The notes: generated by a model not told the origin, from the letters alone. Counted from the first letter of the stretch, positions 1 through 8,954 are shown. The stretch is DNA of 64,000 bases from Chitinophaga oryzae (GCF_012516375.2 NZ_CP051204.2:434001-498000), one strand, 5' to 3'. A program made the numbers and translations.

Positions 1-283
1 TGACGGTGCACCCTCCGGTGTTACGGCAAATGTATTGTTTGCCGCTGTTTACCACTTTTGAAAACCGAAATCTGACTCATAGCGGAACGAGAGACAAGAA
101 ACGGGAAACCCTTGCAGTGAAGGAGGTTGGCTTACAGGGCCTGCCTCTTTCGCGCTTTATGTATCCCCTCGTTTTCCGGTAGCCACCTGCTGTGCCAGCT
201 CAAACACATCCTAGCCCGGAGGCTTCAGCCCGGGGAAATTTTATCAGCCGCATGTATTATCTTGCTATAAAAAAACAATAACA
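1..283. other. No gene recognised at window start
   Basis: This stretch has no convincing reading frame on either strand; the minus-strand frames are closed by stops within about 30 codons. It is richer in G and C than ordinary intergenic DNA here and ends near 211-236 in a short dyad (CCCGG...CCGGG around a GGC/GCC core) that could be a hairpin. I looked for cobalamin riboswitch, RNase P and tmRNA landmarks and could not match them. It may be the edge of a feature that starts outside the window. Confidence 0.4.
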
Positions 284-943
284 ATGTTACAGCCTTCCAC
301 GTTGAAATTTCTGAAATCACTGAAGCAGCACAATAACAAGGTCTGGTTCGACGAACACCGGGAGCAGTACCTGGCCGCCAAGGCGGATTTTGAAAGTATG
401 GTCCAGCAACTGATAGATGGTATGGCGAGGCAGGATGCCACGCTTGCCGGGTTACAATTAAAAGACTGCGTATTTCGTATATATAAAGACGTTAGATTCT
501 CAAAGGACAAGACGCCTTATAAAATAAACATGGCTGCCTCCTTCCAGGCAGGAGGCAAGAAATCGACGCTGGCAGGGTACTATTTCCATCTGGAACCGGG
601 CGGCAATAGTTTTGCCGGCGGCGGCCTCTGGATGCCGGCCGCCCCTGAACTGAAAAAAGTACGCCAGGAAATTGACTACAATTTCGACGAATTTGAACGC
701 ATCATCGCCAATAAAGGTTTTATTAAACATTTCGGAAAGGTAGAAGGCGATGCCCTCAAAACAGTACCTCAGGGATATCAGAGCGATAATCCCGCTATAG
801 CCTACCTGAAATTAAAAAGCCTCATTGTATCACACCCCGTATCAGATGACGCCTGCGTACAGCCGTCGCTCGTCCGGGAAATCTTAAAAACATTTGCGCT
901 CATGCAGCCGATGATTGCATTCATTAACCGTGCCATGGACTGA
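284..943 (+). CDS. DUF2461 (TIGR02453) family protein
   Basis: A 219-residue protein that matches the DUF2461 family over its whole length. The family signature is visible: an N-terminal LKFLKSLKQHNNKVWFDEHR helix, the central FRIYKDVRFSKDKTPYK block and the GGGLWMPAAPELKKVRQEI block. No signal peptide is present, so it is probably cytoplasmic. The biochemical function of this family is unknown to me. The ATG at 284 follows an A-rich leader and gives the usual family length. It stands alone; a long palindrome follows its stop codon. Confidence 0.88.
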   Translation: MLQPSTLKFLKSLKQHNNKVWFDEHREQYLAAKADFESMVQQLIDGMARQDATLAGLQLKDCVFRIYKDVRFSKDKTPYKINMAASFQAGGKKSTLAGYYFHLEPGGNSFAGGGLWMPAAPELKKVRQEIDYNFDEFERIIANKGFIKHFGKVEGDALKTVPQGYQSDNPAIAYLKLKSLIVSHPVSDDACVQPSLVREILKTFALMQPMIAFINRAMD

Positions 944-947
944 CCTC

Positions 948-1039
948 CGATTTTTTGATTTTCGATTTTTTGATTTAGGAATTTAATGGATAAGGCTCTC
1001 CAAAATTCCTAAATCAAAAAATCGAAAATCAAAAAATCG
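948..1039. terminator. 37-bp perfect inverted repeat between convergent genes
   Basis: The left arm at 948-984 and the right arm at 1003-1039 are exact reverse complements over 37 bases, with an 18-base loop. The arms are built from a reiterated GATTTTTTGATTT word. The repeat lies between the stop of the DUF2461 gene (+) and the stop of the small 83-residue gene (-), so a bidirectional terminator is the simplest reading. Similar words recur in the palindromes at 7114-7250 and 52594-52724. Confidence 0.75.
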
Positions 1040-1043
1040 TGAT

Positions 1044-1295
1044 TTAGTTTTTGTGAATAAGAAACTCAAACGGACGCGCTTTTCTGTTCTTCAGTAAATT
1101 CTCCTTGTCTGTACGCGCGTGGGCAAACCGCTGGTTGTAAACATTTGCCACCTCAATGGTAGGAATTATTCCGTCCAGTGTGTCCTGCTGGTCCACGATA
1201 TTCATGATTCTGGACACCTGTGAGGAAAAATTGGTGCTCCACTCTTCAGTAAACTTGTGCATTAACAAAAGCTCACGATTGGTGTTGGTTTTCAT
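1044..1295 (-). CDS. Small hypothetical protein, 83 aa
   Basis: I do not recognise this protein. It is 83 residues, charged, with no signal peptide or membrane segment, and is predicted helical in its first two thirds (RELLLMHKFTEEWSTNFSSQ). It starts with ATG, ends just before the 37-bp palindrome, and has more than 300 bases of non-coding DNA upstream, as expected for a monocistronic gene. Lack of a competing longer frame on the other strand supports it being real. Confidence 0.6.
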   Translation of the reverse strand: MKTNTNRELLLMHKFTEEWSTNFSSQVSRIMNIVDQQDTLDGIIPTIEVANVYNQRFAHARTDKENLLKNRKARPFEFLIHKN

Positions 1296-1611
1296 AGGAC
1301 TTAAAGGGTGTTTTCTGATTAGAAAATAACGAAAATATCCGGCATCTCTCTAAAATTGGACTACTCTTTTTGCAAAAAGCTTAGTTGGCATAGGATTATG
1401 TTATCAAAATTGGATTTTATCGGCCACAAATCAATACTACTTCCGTGTAATTTTTACACTTTGTGTGTTATACTATTGTGAAATATTCAAAAAAAAGCAA
1501 GCGCTAAAACGCTTGCTTTTAAGGAGTTATGATTTCATTTTCGTATAGCCATACGCGGGACTACGTTCACGGTGCGTTTACGGCACACAATTACATAGCA
1601 CGACAGTATGA
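1296..1611. other. Intergenic region with an intrinsic terminator
   Basis: This 316-base AT-rich gap separates two minus-strand genes. It holds the asd terminator (1493-1520) and, presumably, the promoter of the 83-residue gene. I see no further gene or structured element in it. Confidence 0.6.
1493..1520 (-). terminator. Terminator after asd
   Basis: An 11-bp stem (AAAAGCAAGCG with CGCTTGCTTTT) around a CTAAAA loop. On the minus strand it follows the asd stop codon by about 90 bases and ends in a run of T residues. Confidence 0.75.
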
Positions 1612-2601
1612 TTATAACCAGTTCTTTTGTTGCAAATATTCTGCAATCTGCACTGCGTTTGTTGCAGCGCCTTTGCGCAGGTTGTCCGCCACAATCCACA
1701 TGTTCACGGTGTTAGGCTGCGTTTCATCACGACGGATACGGCCTACAAACACTTCATCTTTATCATGTGCATCTTTCGGCATCGGGTACTGCGCCTTAGA
1801 CGGGTCGTCTACCACGATCACGCCCGGCGTCCTGGAAAGCAGCGCCCGTACTTCGTTTACATCATAGTCATTTTCAAACTCGATGTTCACGGATTCACTA
1901 TGGCCGCCCATTACCGGAATACGTACAGTCGTAGCCGTTACCCTGATGTTATCGTCGCGCATAATTTTCTTGGTCTCGTTCACCATCTTCATCTCCTCTT
2001 TCGTATAGCCGTTATCGAGAAACACGTCGATCTGGGGAATAACGTTCAGATCAATCGGATAAGCATATGCCATTTCACCGCTGATACCCTGCCTTTCGTT
2101 CATCAGCTGGGTGACCGCCTTAACGCCGGTACCGGTTACCGACTGGTAGGTGGATACCACCACTCTCTTAATCTTATATTTTTCGTGCAGTGGCTTCAGC
2201 ACCAGCACCATCTGTATGGTGGAACAGTTAGGATTCGCAATGATTTTGTCTTCCTGCGTGATGGCATCACCATTTACTTCCGGTACCACCAGTTTTTTGG
2301 TGGGGTCCATTCTCCAGGCGCTGGAGTTATCGATCACCGTAATGCCCGCTGCCGCAAATTTAGGAGCCCACTCCAGGGAAGTGCTGCCGCCGGCAGAGAA
2401 AATAGCCACGTTAGGCTTCATCGAAATAGCCGTATCAGCGCTCACCACCTTCCAGGTCTTACCCTTAAATGTTACTTCCTTACCTACGGACTTCTCAGAA
2501 GCCACGGGAATCAATTCAGTGACAGGGAAATTCCGCTCTGTCAACACCTGTAACATTTTTGAGCCTACCAGACCGGTCGCTCCTACTACGGCAACTTTCA
2601 T
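1612..2601 (-). CDS. asd: Aspartate-semialdehyde dehydrogenase
   Basis: Asd reduces 4-phospho-L-aspartate to aspartate semialdehyde with NADPH, the branch-point step to lysine, diaminopimelate, threonine and methionine. The 329-residue protein has the N-terminal nucleotide-binding motif GATGLVG (residues 7-13), the active-site cysteine in NPNCST (Cys126) and the catalytic histidine in GGHSES (His234). Length and start match the family. It is a single gene in the cytoplasm, divergent from the lamin-tail gene and followed by its own terminator. Confidence 0.97.
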   Translation of the reverse strand: MKVAVVGATGLVGSKMLQVLTERNFPVTELIPVASEKSVGKEVTFKGKTWKVVSADTAISMKPNVAIFSAGGSTSLEWAPKFAAAGITVIDNSSAWRMDPTKKLVVPEVNGDAITQEDKIIANPNCSTIQMVLVLKPLHEKYKIKRVVVSTYQSVTGTGVKAVTQLMNERQGISGEMAYAYPIDLNVIPQIDVFLDNGYTKEEMKMVNETKKIMRDDNIRVTATTVRIPVMGGHSESVNIEFENDYDVNEVRALLSRTPGVIVVDDPSKAQYPMPKDAHDKDEVFVGRIRRDETQPNTVNMWIVADNLRKGAATNAVQIAEYLQQKNWL

Positions 2602-2759
2602 TTTGATTTACATTTTAATTTTTGGAGTCCCAAAATTAATATATACACACCGCTTTTCATAAAAATCTGAGGTATTTATTCGGCGTTAAGACGGCATTAA
2701 CATACAACTCCCGGATTACCTGTATGTTTGGGACTTAACCCCCTTAAAAGCCATACTAT

Positions 2760-4433
2760 ATGTCTGTTGTTTGTATTGCCCTGCTGTGGCAGGTGATCAT
2801 GCCCAATGATACCGCGGTTACCGGTATTTATGATGTCGTTGTCCATGAACTAATGATCAAACCCGCGCCCGCCATAGGGCTGCCACCCTTTGAATACGTT
2901 GAGCTGCGCAACAGGAGCAGCCATGCCGTACAGTTACAGCGCTGGACGCTGGCTGTGAACAAACGTGAAATCACACTGCCTCCTTATTTATTACAGCCTG
3001 ACAGCCTGGTGCTGCTGTGCGCGCCGGCCGCGCATTTCGCGGTGCCCAATGTGCTGCCGGCAGACCGGTTCCCGCCACTGCCGGATGATTCCGGGCTGGT
3101 GGTGCTGTGCAACGACCGCCGGGAGGTAAGGCATGCCGTTGCTTATACCGATGCCTGGTATGGTCTGCCCACGTCGGCCCGCGCCGGCCGCAGCCTGGAG
3201 ATGTGTGACCCGTTGCAGCCCTGCAGCGGTAAAATAAACTGGACGGCCTCCCCTTCCCCCGCCGGCGGCACGCCCGGTACTTACAACGCCGCTGCCCGGA
3301 CGCTAACAACCGACACCCGGCCTGACCTCTATTTTATAGAGATGCCCGACAGCCTGCACCTGCTGCTGCATTTCAGCAAAACGCTCGACAGCGCGAAAGC
3401 CGCTCTCACGGCGGGCTATCAGGTGAGCACTTCTCCCGTGGCTGCTGTGACAGTACTGTCCCCGCTGTTTAACATTGTATCCCTTCGGCTGGCGTCCGCC
3501 GTTGATACCGGGACCGTTACGCTGCAAGGTATCACTGACTGCGACGGCAAGGAAAGCGGCCTGAAAAACAGTCTGTCTTTTGCACGGCCACTACCGCCGG
3601 TCCCGGGCGATGTGGTCATCAATGAACTGCTGTTTGACCCGCCTGCCGGCGTGCCGGAATTTATTGAATTACATAACCGCAGCGCCCACGCTGTCAGCCT
3701 GCGGAATATTTTTCTTTGCGCCAGAAAGGCAGACGGCCAACGGGGGCCGGCGAAAAGAATCGCTGCCGGCGGCCGTTTGCTGCTGCCAGGGCAATGGCTG
3801 GCCGTTACTACAGCGGCCGACAGGCTGTGTGGTTATTACCGGTGCACCAGTCCCGAAAATGTGCAGGAAGTGGCCAGCCTGCCGTCTATGCCGGCGGAGG
3901 ACGGCGCCCTGCAGTTACTGGCAGACAGTATAGTGCTGGATGAGGTCAGCTATGCAGCGGCCTTCCATTTTCCGCTGATCAGCCAGCCGAAAGGTGTTGC
4001 CCTCGAACGCAGGGACAGCGCCCATACGGTCCGCTGGATATCGGCTGCCGCTTCCGCAGGATACGCCACGCCCGGATACGCCAATTCCTTTCCGTGGCCG
4101 GACATGGCGGACAATGCCCGCGTTAAAGTAGAACCCGCCGTGTTTTGTCCGGACGATGCCGCTCCTGCCAACCGCGCAACACTGCACTGGGACCTTCCCG
4201 GTGCCGGATGGGTAGGGAACGTCACGGTTTTTGACGCCACCGGCCACCCTGTTTGCCGCCCGGCGCGGAATATGACGATGGGAAATAAAGGAAATCTCTA
4301 CTGGGATGGATTTGGAGAAAATAAAGTACTTTTGCCGCCAGGTATTTATATATTTTTAATTGAAATATTTGACCTCAAAGGCCGGGTTAAACGCTGGAAA
4401 CAGCCCCTGGTCATGGCACGAAAGTTGAATTGA
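2760..4433 (+). CDS. Lamin-tail-domain secreted protein
   Basis: A 557-residue protein with two lamin-tail domains: one near residues 20-120 (VVVHELMIKPAP, EYVELRNRS) and one near residues 280-400 (VVINELLFDPPAG, EFIELHNRS). An Ig-like segment lies between them, and the last ~80 residues resemble the FlgD-like/Por C-terminal strands of Bacteroidota surface proteins (GIYIFLIEIFDLKGRVK). The N-terminus is hydrophobic but short for a signal peptide; the true start could be slightly different. Such proteins are usually exported and may bind nucleic acid or surface ligands; the exact role is unknown. Confidence 0.8.
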   Translation: MSVVCIALLWQVIMPNDTAVTGIYDVVVHELMIKPAPAIGLPPFEYVELRNRSSHAVQLQRWTLAVNKREITLPPYLLQPDSLVLLCAPAAHFAVPNVLPADRFPPLPDDSGLVVLCNDRREVRHAVAYTDAWYGLPTSARAGRSLEMCDPLQPCSGKINWTASPSPAGGTPGTYNAAARTLTTDTRPDLYFIEMPDSLHLLLHFSKTLDSAKAALTAGYQVSTSPVAAVTVLSPLFNIVSLRLASAVDTGTVTLQGITDCDGKESGLKNSLSFARPLPPVPGDVVINELLFDPPAGVPEFIELHNRSAHAVSLRNIFLCARKADGQRGPAKRIAAGGRLLLPGQWLAVTTAADRLCGYYRCTSPENVQEVASLPSMPAEDGALQLLADSIVLDEVSYAAAFHFPLISQPKGVALERRDSAHTVRWISAAASAGYATPGYANSFPWPDMADNARVKVEPAVFCPDDAAPANRATLHWDLPGAGWVGNVTVFDATGHPVCRPARNMTMGNKGNLYWDGFGENKVLLPPGIYIFLIEIFDLKGRVKRWKQPLVMARKLN

Positions 4434-4500
4434 TGCCAGCCCTTTGCTGACGGCATTTTCAAGGTGAAAATTTGTCAGCGGGCAATCTATTATAATTATT

Positions 4501-4508
4501 TATATTTG
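4501..4508 (+). promoter_or_regulatory. -7 element TATATTTG upstream of DUF5606 gene
   Basis: TATATTTG fits the Bacteroidota TAnnTTTG -7 consensus and lies 20 bases before the ATG at 4529. No well-placed -33 TTG was seen. Confidence 0.5.
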
Positions 4509-4528
4509 CGCTTCCTAAAAATTAGAAC

Positions 4529-5200
4529 ATGCAGTACAGAGAAATTGTTGCAGTAACCGGATTGGGCGGTTTGTTTCAGTTAATTGCCAGCAAACAAGAT
4601 GGCGCCATCGTTAGGTCACTGGAAGATAAAAGCACAAGGTTTGTATCTTCCCGCGTGCATAATTTTACTCCACTGGAAAGTATTGAAGTTTTCACTACCG
4701 GCGAAAACGTAAACCTGGCTGAAGTATTCAAAGCCATGGACGAAAAAGCGGCTGCTTTTCCGCTGATCGACAACAAAGCAGACAATAACGCGATCAAAGC
4801 TTATTTCAAGAGCGTATATCCTGAATTCGATGAAGATAGGGTGTATGTGAGCGATATGAAGAAAATGGTGAAATGGTTTGGCATCCTCAAAGCGAACGAT
4901 CTGCTGAAGTTTGAGGAAATCCTGGCCGAAGAAGGAGAAGACGTAGTGGAAGAAGCTGTTGCTGAAGTAGCAGAAGCTCCGGCTCCTGCTAAAAAGAAGA
5001 AAGCTGCTGAACCTGCTGCTGAAGAAGCTGCCACAGAAGAAAAGCCTAAAAAGCCCCGCGCTAAAAAAGCAACTGCAGCTGAAGGCGAAGAAGAAAAAGC
5101 ACCAAAGAAAGCAAAAGCTAAAAAAGAAGACGCTCCTGCTGCCGAAGGTGAAGAGCCTAAAAAAGCGGCTAAACCCCGCAAAAAGAAAACCGAAGAGTAG
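4529..5200 (+). CDS. DUF5606 protein with lysine/alanine-rich tail
   Basis: The first ~145 residues match DUF5606 (start MQYREIVAVTGLGGLFQLI; then FTPLESIEVFT, VYVSDMKKMVKWFGIL). Residues ~150-223 are a low-complexity tail of Lys, Ala, Pro and Glu with repeated KKKKAA and KPRAKK-like words, reminiscent of histone H1 or bacterial H1-like tails. The function of the core is unknown to me; the tail could bind DNA or RNA, which is inference. The protein has no signal sequence. A -7 element precedes it. Confidence 0.88.
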   Translation: MQYREIVAVTGLGGLFQLIASKQDGAIVRSLEDKSTRFVSSRVHNFTPLESIEVFTTGENVNLAEVFKAMDEKAAAFPLIDNKADNNAIKAYFKSVYPEFDEDRVYVSDMKKMVKWFGILKANDLLKFEEILAEEGEDVVEEAVAEVAEAPAPAKKKKAAEPAAEEAATEEKPKKPRAKKATAAEGEEEKAPKKAKAKKEDAPAAEGEEPKKAAKPRKKKTEE

Positions 5201-5204
5201 TGTT

Positions 5205-5297
5205 CATTTAGCTATTTGATTATTTTGATATTTAGCTTAGCTGTTTTTGCGCAAAGCTTTCTAAAATAACCAAATAACTAAATAACAAAATAATTCA
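5205..5297. repeat. Imperfect AT-rich inverted repeat after DUF5606 gene
   Basis: Reiterated TATTTGATTATTTTGA-like words on the left face AAATAACCAAATAACT-like words on the right. The pairing is imperfect but long and lies directly after a stop codon, like other palindromes in this window. It probably acts as a terminator. Confidence 0.45.
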
Positions 5298-5405
5298 GGC
5301 TTCCGCATACAGTATCTCACTGTAACGGAAGCCTGATTCATTTGGGGGAATTGGGCTAAATTGACTAAATTCCAAATCCGAAAAATCTAGTAAAAACATC
5401 AGTAC

Positions 5406-7118
5406 ATGAACGCAGATATAAAAAAACTCCCCCGTGACTTCCTGCCCGAAACGTTTGAAGTGACTACCTGGGACACCCTGCAGCCATACTACGAAGCGCT
5501 GCAGCAGAGGAACATCAACAGCGTGGCAGACCTCGAACAGTGGCTGAAAGATATCAGTGAGCTGGACGCCGTGATCAGCGAAGACGCCTGCTGGCGCCAG
5601 ATCAAAATGACCTGCGACACCACCAATAAGGAACTGGAAGAAGCTTTCACCTACTTCTGCATGGAGATACAGCCCCGCCTGCAACCCTATGCAGACGCAC
5701 TCAATAAAAAACTGCTGGAAAGCCCCTTCCTGAAAGACCTGGACCAGGAGCTGTATAAAACGTACCTCCGCAACGTAAAGAAACAGGTGAAACTCTTCCG
5801 CGAAGAGAATATCCCGTTGCAGGCAGAACTGAGCGTAATGGCGCAACAGTACGGTGTGATCGCAGGCAAAATGACCATCACGGTTAACGGAAAAGAATAC
5901 ACGCTGCAACAGGCCGCTAAATTCCTCGAAAATGAAGACCGTGCCCTGCGCGAGGAAGTATTCACCAAAACGGCTGCCCGCCGGCTGCAGGACCGCGATG
6001 CGATGGACGAACTGTATACCGGACTCATACAAAAACGGGACCAGGTGGCGAAAAATGCAGGTTTTGCCAACTATCGCGATTATAAATTCGAAGAACTGGG
6101 CCGCTTTGATTATACCAAAGAAGATTGCTTCCAGTTCCACGAAGCAGTAAAAACCCACATCCTGCCGCTGGTACAACAGATACTGGAAAAGCAGCAGGCT
6201 AAACTGAAAGTCGACAAACTGAAACCCTGGGATACAGAAGCCGAACCAGCCGGTATAAAACCGCTGGAGCCTTTCCACACCGGCGAGGAACTGATCACTA
6301 AAACCATTGAAACATTCGATCAGCTGGGACCGTTCTTCGGTGACTGCCTGCGCGTAATGAAAAAAATGGGACGCCTCGACCTGGAAAGCCGCATCGGTAA
6401 AGCACCGGGCGGGTACAACTGCCCGCTGGCGGAAACCGGCGTGCCTTTTATCTTCATGAATGCTGCCGGTCAGATGAAAGACCTTACCACCATGGTGCAC
6501 GAAGGCGGCCATGCGGTACATTCTTTCCTTAGCCACAACCTGCCGTTAAGCGCCTTTAAGGAATACCCGATGGAGATCGCCGAAGTGGCCAGTATGAGCA
6601 TGGAACTGCTGACAATGGACTACTGGGACATTTTCTTTGATGATAAAGAACAACTGCGCCGCGCCCGTCTTCAGCAACTGGAAAGACCACTCACTATCTT
6701 CCCCTGGATTGCTACCATCGATAAGTTCCAGCACTGGATATACGAGCATCCGCAGCATACCACCGCAGAACGTACCGCTAAATGGCTGGAAATACTGAAT
6801 GAGTTCTCCCCTGCCGTGGTTGACTGGAGCGGTCATGAAGATTACCGCGCCATTACCTGGCAACGGCAACTGCACCTGTTTGAAGTGCCCTTCTACTACA
6901 TCGAATACGGTATTGCCCAGCTGGGTGCGATCGCCATGTGGAAGCAGTTCAAGGAAAACAAACAACAGGCACTGGATAACTACGTACAGGCGTTGAGTTT
7001 AGGGAACACCAAAACGCTTCCTGAACTGTACAAGGCTGCCGGTATCCGCTTCGACTTATCTCCGGCGTACATTAAAGAGCTGGCGGACTTTATGAGAAGC
7101 GAGATCGCGAAAATTTAG
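5406..7118 (+). CDS. M3-family oligoendopeptidase
   Basis: A zinc metallopeptidase of family M3 (570 residues; PepF/oligoendopeptidase type), which cuts short cytoplasmic peptides. The HExxH zinc site is visible as HEGGH starting at residue 365, followed about 25 residues later by EVASM, whose Glu is the usual third zinc ligand. No signal peptide is present. The ATG at 5406 gives full family length. The stop codon overlaps the left arm of the nested palindrome at 7114-7250. Confidence 0.95.
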   Translation: MNADIKKLPRDFLPETFEVTTWDTLQPYYEALQQRNINSVADLEQWLKDISELDAVISEDACWRQIKMTCDTTNKELEEAFTYFCMEIQPRLQPYADALNKKLLESPFLKDLDQELYKTYLRNVKKQVKLFREENIPLQAELSVMAQQYGVIAGKMTITVNGKEYTLQQAAKFLENEDRALREEVFTKTAARRLQDRDAMDELYTGLIQKRDQVAKNAGFANYRDYKFEELGRFDYTKEDCFQFHEAVKTHILPLVQQILEKQQAKLKVDKLKPWDTEAEPAGIKPLEPFHTGEELITKTIETFDQLGPFFGDCLRVMKKMGRLDLESRIGKAPGGYNCPLAETGVPFIFMNAAGQMKDLTTMVHEGGHAVHSFLSHNLPLSAFKEYPMEIAEVASMSMELLTMDYWDIFFDDKEQLRRARLQQLERPLTIFPWIATIDKFQHWIYEHPQHTTAERTAKWLEILNEFSPAVVDWSGHEDYRAITWQRQLHLFEVPFYYIEYGIAQLGAIAMWKQFKENKQQALDNYVQALSLGNTKTLPELYKAAGIRFDLSPAYIKELADFMRSEIAKI

Positions 7119-7250
7119 GGATTTTTTGATTTGCGATTTTTTGATTTCGTGGATGATAAAAGGCGAAGACCAAAGCGAATAATTATATCCGCTTTGGTCT
7201 TCGCCTTTTATTCGCAAAATCAAAAAATCGTAAATCAAAAAATCCCTAAA
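7114..7250. terminator. Nested double palindrome between convergent genes
   Basis: The outer arms at 7114-7147 and 7217-7250 are 34 bases and pair with a single mismatch; they carry the GATTTTTTGATTT word. An inner stem (7156-7177 with 7190-7211) pairs perfectly over 22 bases around a 12-base loop. It separates the M3 peptidase (+) and the Fur-family gene (-) and fits a strong bidirectional terminator. Confidence 0.75.
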
Positions 7251-7685
7251 TCATTTACAGGATTTACATATTCCGTTCACCACTACTTCTACATTGTGCA
7301 TGGCATAGCCTTTCGGCAGCTGTATGCTGGGAACATCCGTTTCATCCAGGCAGGTGGTGTGTCCGCAGGTTTCACACTTGAAATGCACGTGATGATCATG
7401 GTGGTGATGTTCTGTACATTCTGATTTGCATACGGCATAACGCACAGAAGTATCGGTAGTGGGGATCTTGTGAATAATCCCTTTTTCAAGAAAGGTTTGC
7501 AGGGTACGGTATACGGTCACACGGTCAAATGATTTGCCCGCGAGCTTTTCAAAGTCACTGTGTTCAAGTGCTCCGTTACTTCTCATGAACAGCTCCAGAA
7601 TTTTTATTCTGGTATCCGTTATACTCAGTTTGCTATCCCGCAGTAAGGTGCTGATTCGTTCTGTAAGTTGTTGTTTGGTACCCAT
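7251..7685 (-). CDS. Fur-family metalloregulator, probably Zur-like
   Basis: A 144-residue Fur-superfamily repressor. The N-terminal half is the winged helix (LSITDTRIKILELF, DRVTVYRTLQTF). The C-terminal half carries the metal sites: the His-rich EHHHHDHHVHF segment, CETCG and the terminal CKSC pair that forms the structural zinc site. It is the second gene after the SCO gene (14 bases apart). Divergent merC and COG0523 genes suggest it senses zinc; PerR or Fur identity cannot be excluded from sequence alone. Confidence 0.9.
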   Translation of the reverse strand: MGTKQQLTERISTLLRDSKLSITDTRIKILELFMRSNGALEHSDFEKLAGKSFDRVTVYRTLQTFLEKGIIHKIPTTDTSVRYAVCKSECTEHHHHDHHVHFKCETCGHTTCLDETDVPSIQLPKGYAMHNVEVVVNGICKSCK

Positions 7686-7699
7686 GATGAAAAAAACTT

Positions 7700-8325
7700 T
7701 TATTCTTCCATTAATCGGTCAATATCGTCAATCAGTTTATCCACGTCTTGTTTTTTGGTGCCTTCATACAGACCGCGTATCTGTCCGGTTTTGTCTACCA
7801 GGGCAAACCACTGCGTATGTACAAAGTCTTCCTCTCCGGTGTAGGTGCCGTCATCTACCAGGTATCCCTGGCGGGCCAGCGCGTACAACTCTTTTTTGGT
7901 GCCGGTAAGGAACCACCAGTTTTTGGCGTCCGCTCCATGCTTTTCAGCATATGCTTTTAATACCGGAACGCTGTCGTGCTCGGGGTCTACCGTATGAGAC
8001 AGGATCAGGAAATCCGGTTTGTCTTTATATTTTGCGTATACTTTTTCCATGTTGGCATTCATCTTCGGACAAATACCGGTGCAGGTGGTAAAAAAATATT
8101 CCGCTACATAAATTTTGCCTTTCACATCATCCTTGGTCCGGGTGTGTCCTTCCTGGTCGGTAAAAGAAAATCCCTGTACCGTATGCCCCGGAGCACCGAG
8201 GATCGGTAATTTTTCTTTCCCCAGGAAAGTGCCTCTTTCCCCTTGATAACATAACCGGCATATCCCAGAAAACTGAGGCTCAGCACGGTGAAAAATACAG
8301 TATATAAGATCGCTTTCTTAGACAT
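7700..8325 (-). pseudogene. SCO1/SenC-type protein, reading frame broken by one base
   Basis: Reading begins at MSKKAILYTVFFTVLSLSFL (a membrane anchor) and runs through GYVIKGK. It then must change frame to continue as FLGKEKLPILG and the thioredoxin-fold body with the copper-type CTGICP motif (CxxxC) and the histidine in DFVHTQW. The break lies near 8234-8242, at GGGGAAAG on the minus strand; adding one A restores a 208-residue protein of normal SCO length. SCO proteins insert copper or reduce thiols at the periplasmic face. It is the first gene of an operon with the Fur-family gene. Sequencing error is the likely cause; true inactivation is possible. Confidence 0.8.
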
Positions 8326-8370
8326 AGGTGAAAAATCCCCGCTGTTTAAAGTCAATAATTATTCAATTCA

Positions 8371-8378
8371 CAAAGGTA
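8371..8378 (-). promoter_or_regulatory. -7 element for the SCO-fur operon
   Basis: On the minus strand this reads TACCTTTG, an exact TAnnTTTG match, about 46 bases before the SCO start at 8325. Confidence 0.5.
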
Positions 8379-8490
8379 ACACATAGTTGACAGACACCGA
8401 TCATATAAACCTATTTTACCCTGTTTTAGCTAGATGATCAACCAGTTAAAAATTATCTTAAAAAATATATTTAAATGATGCGTCTTTTTA

Positions 8491-8523
8491 TTTGCAACAT
8501 TGTTGCAAAATTACATAGTTTTG
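8491..8523 (+). promoter_or_regulatory. Promoter with overlapping 19-bp palindromic operator
   Basis: TTTGCAACATTGTTGCAAA (8491-8509) is a perfect 9-1-9 palindrome. Its first four bases, TTTG, sit as the -33 box, and TAGTTTTG at 8516-8523 is an exact -7 element 21 bases further on. A dimeric repressor bound here would block this promoter. The neighbouring Fur-family gene is the obvious candidate; this is inferred. Confidence 0.7.
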
Positions 8524-8568
8524 TGATCGGAACAAAATTCAGGTAAGGTGGAGAATATATTTAGAAGA

Positions 8569-8946
8569 ATGAATCTGGACACGATAGGAATAGGCGCCTC
8601 TATGCTCTGTGCCGTACACTGCGCTGTGCTGCCCTTGTTGTTTGCCGCCCTCCCGCTGCTGGGGATGGAAATTGCGGAAAACGACGTACTGGAATATTGC
8701 CTGCTGCTGTTTTCTTTTGTAATAGGCTGCCTTGCTCTGGGACAGGGATACCTGCGCCATCACCGCCGGCTGCTGCCGCTGCTGTTGTTCGTGGCAGGCT
8801 TTGCCCTGCTGCTGGCCGGACACTTCTGGACAGAGGCCGCCTCAGCGGAATATACCCTGATATGCATCGGCGCCGGCGGCATCGTCAGCGCACACCTGCT
8901 CAACCAGCGCCACCGGCGGTACTGCAGGATACACAAACATCACTAA
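8569..8946 (+). CDS. MerC-domain membrane protein
   Basis: A 125-residue inner-membrane protein with four hydrophobic segments. The MerC signature is the N-terminal LCAVHCAVLPLL, which holds the CxxxC metal-binding pair within the first helix, and a His/Arg-rich C-terminus (CRIHKHH). MerC proteins move mercury or other soft metals; those beside Zur-type regulators in Bacteroidota are thought to handle zinc. I start at ATG 8569, because a GTG at 8548 would add seven unusual residues. The COG0523 gene follows eight bases after its stop. Confidence 0.85.
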   Translation: MNLDTIGIGASMLCAVHCAVLPLLFAALPLLGMEIAENDVLEYCLLLFSFVIGCLALGQGYLRHHRRLLPLLLFVAGFALLLAGHFWTEAASAEYTLICIGAGGIVSAHLLNQRHRRYCRIHKHH

Positions 8947-8954
8947 CATAACAT

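Noticed and set aside
1..200. Possible cobalamin riboswitch or RNase P RNA
   Set aside because: Short words resemble parts of these RNAs, but the required order of conserved blocks is missing on both strands.
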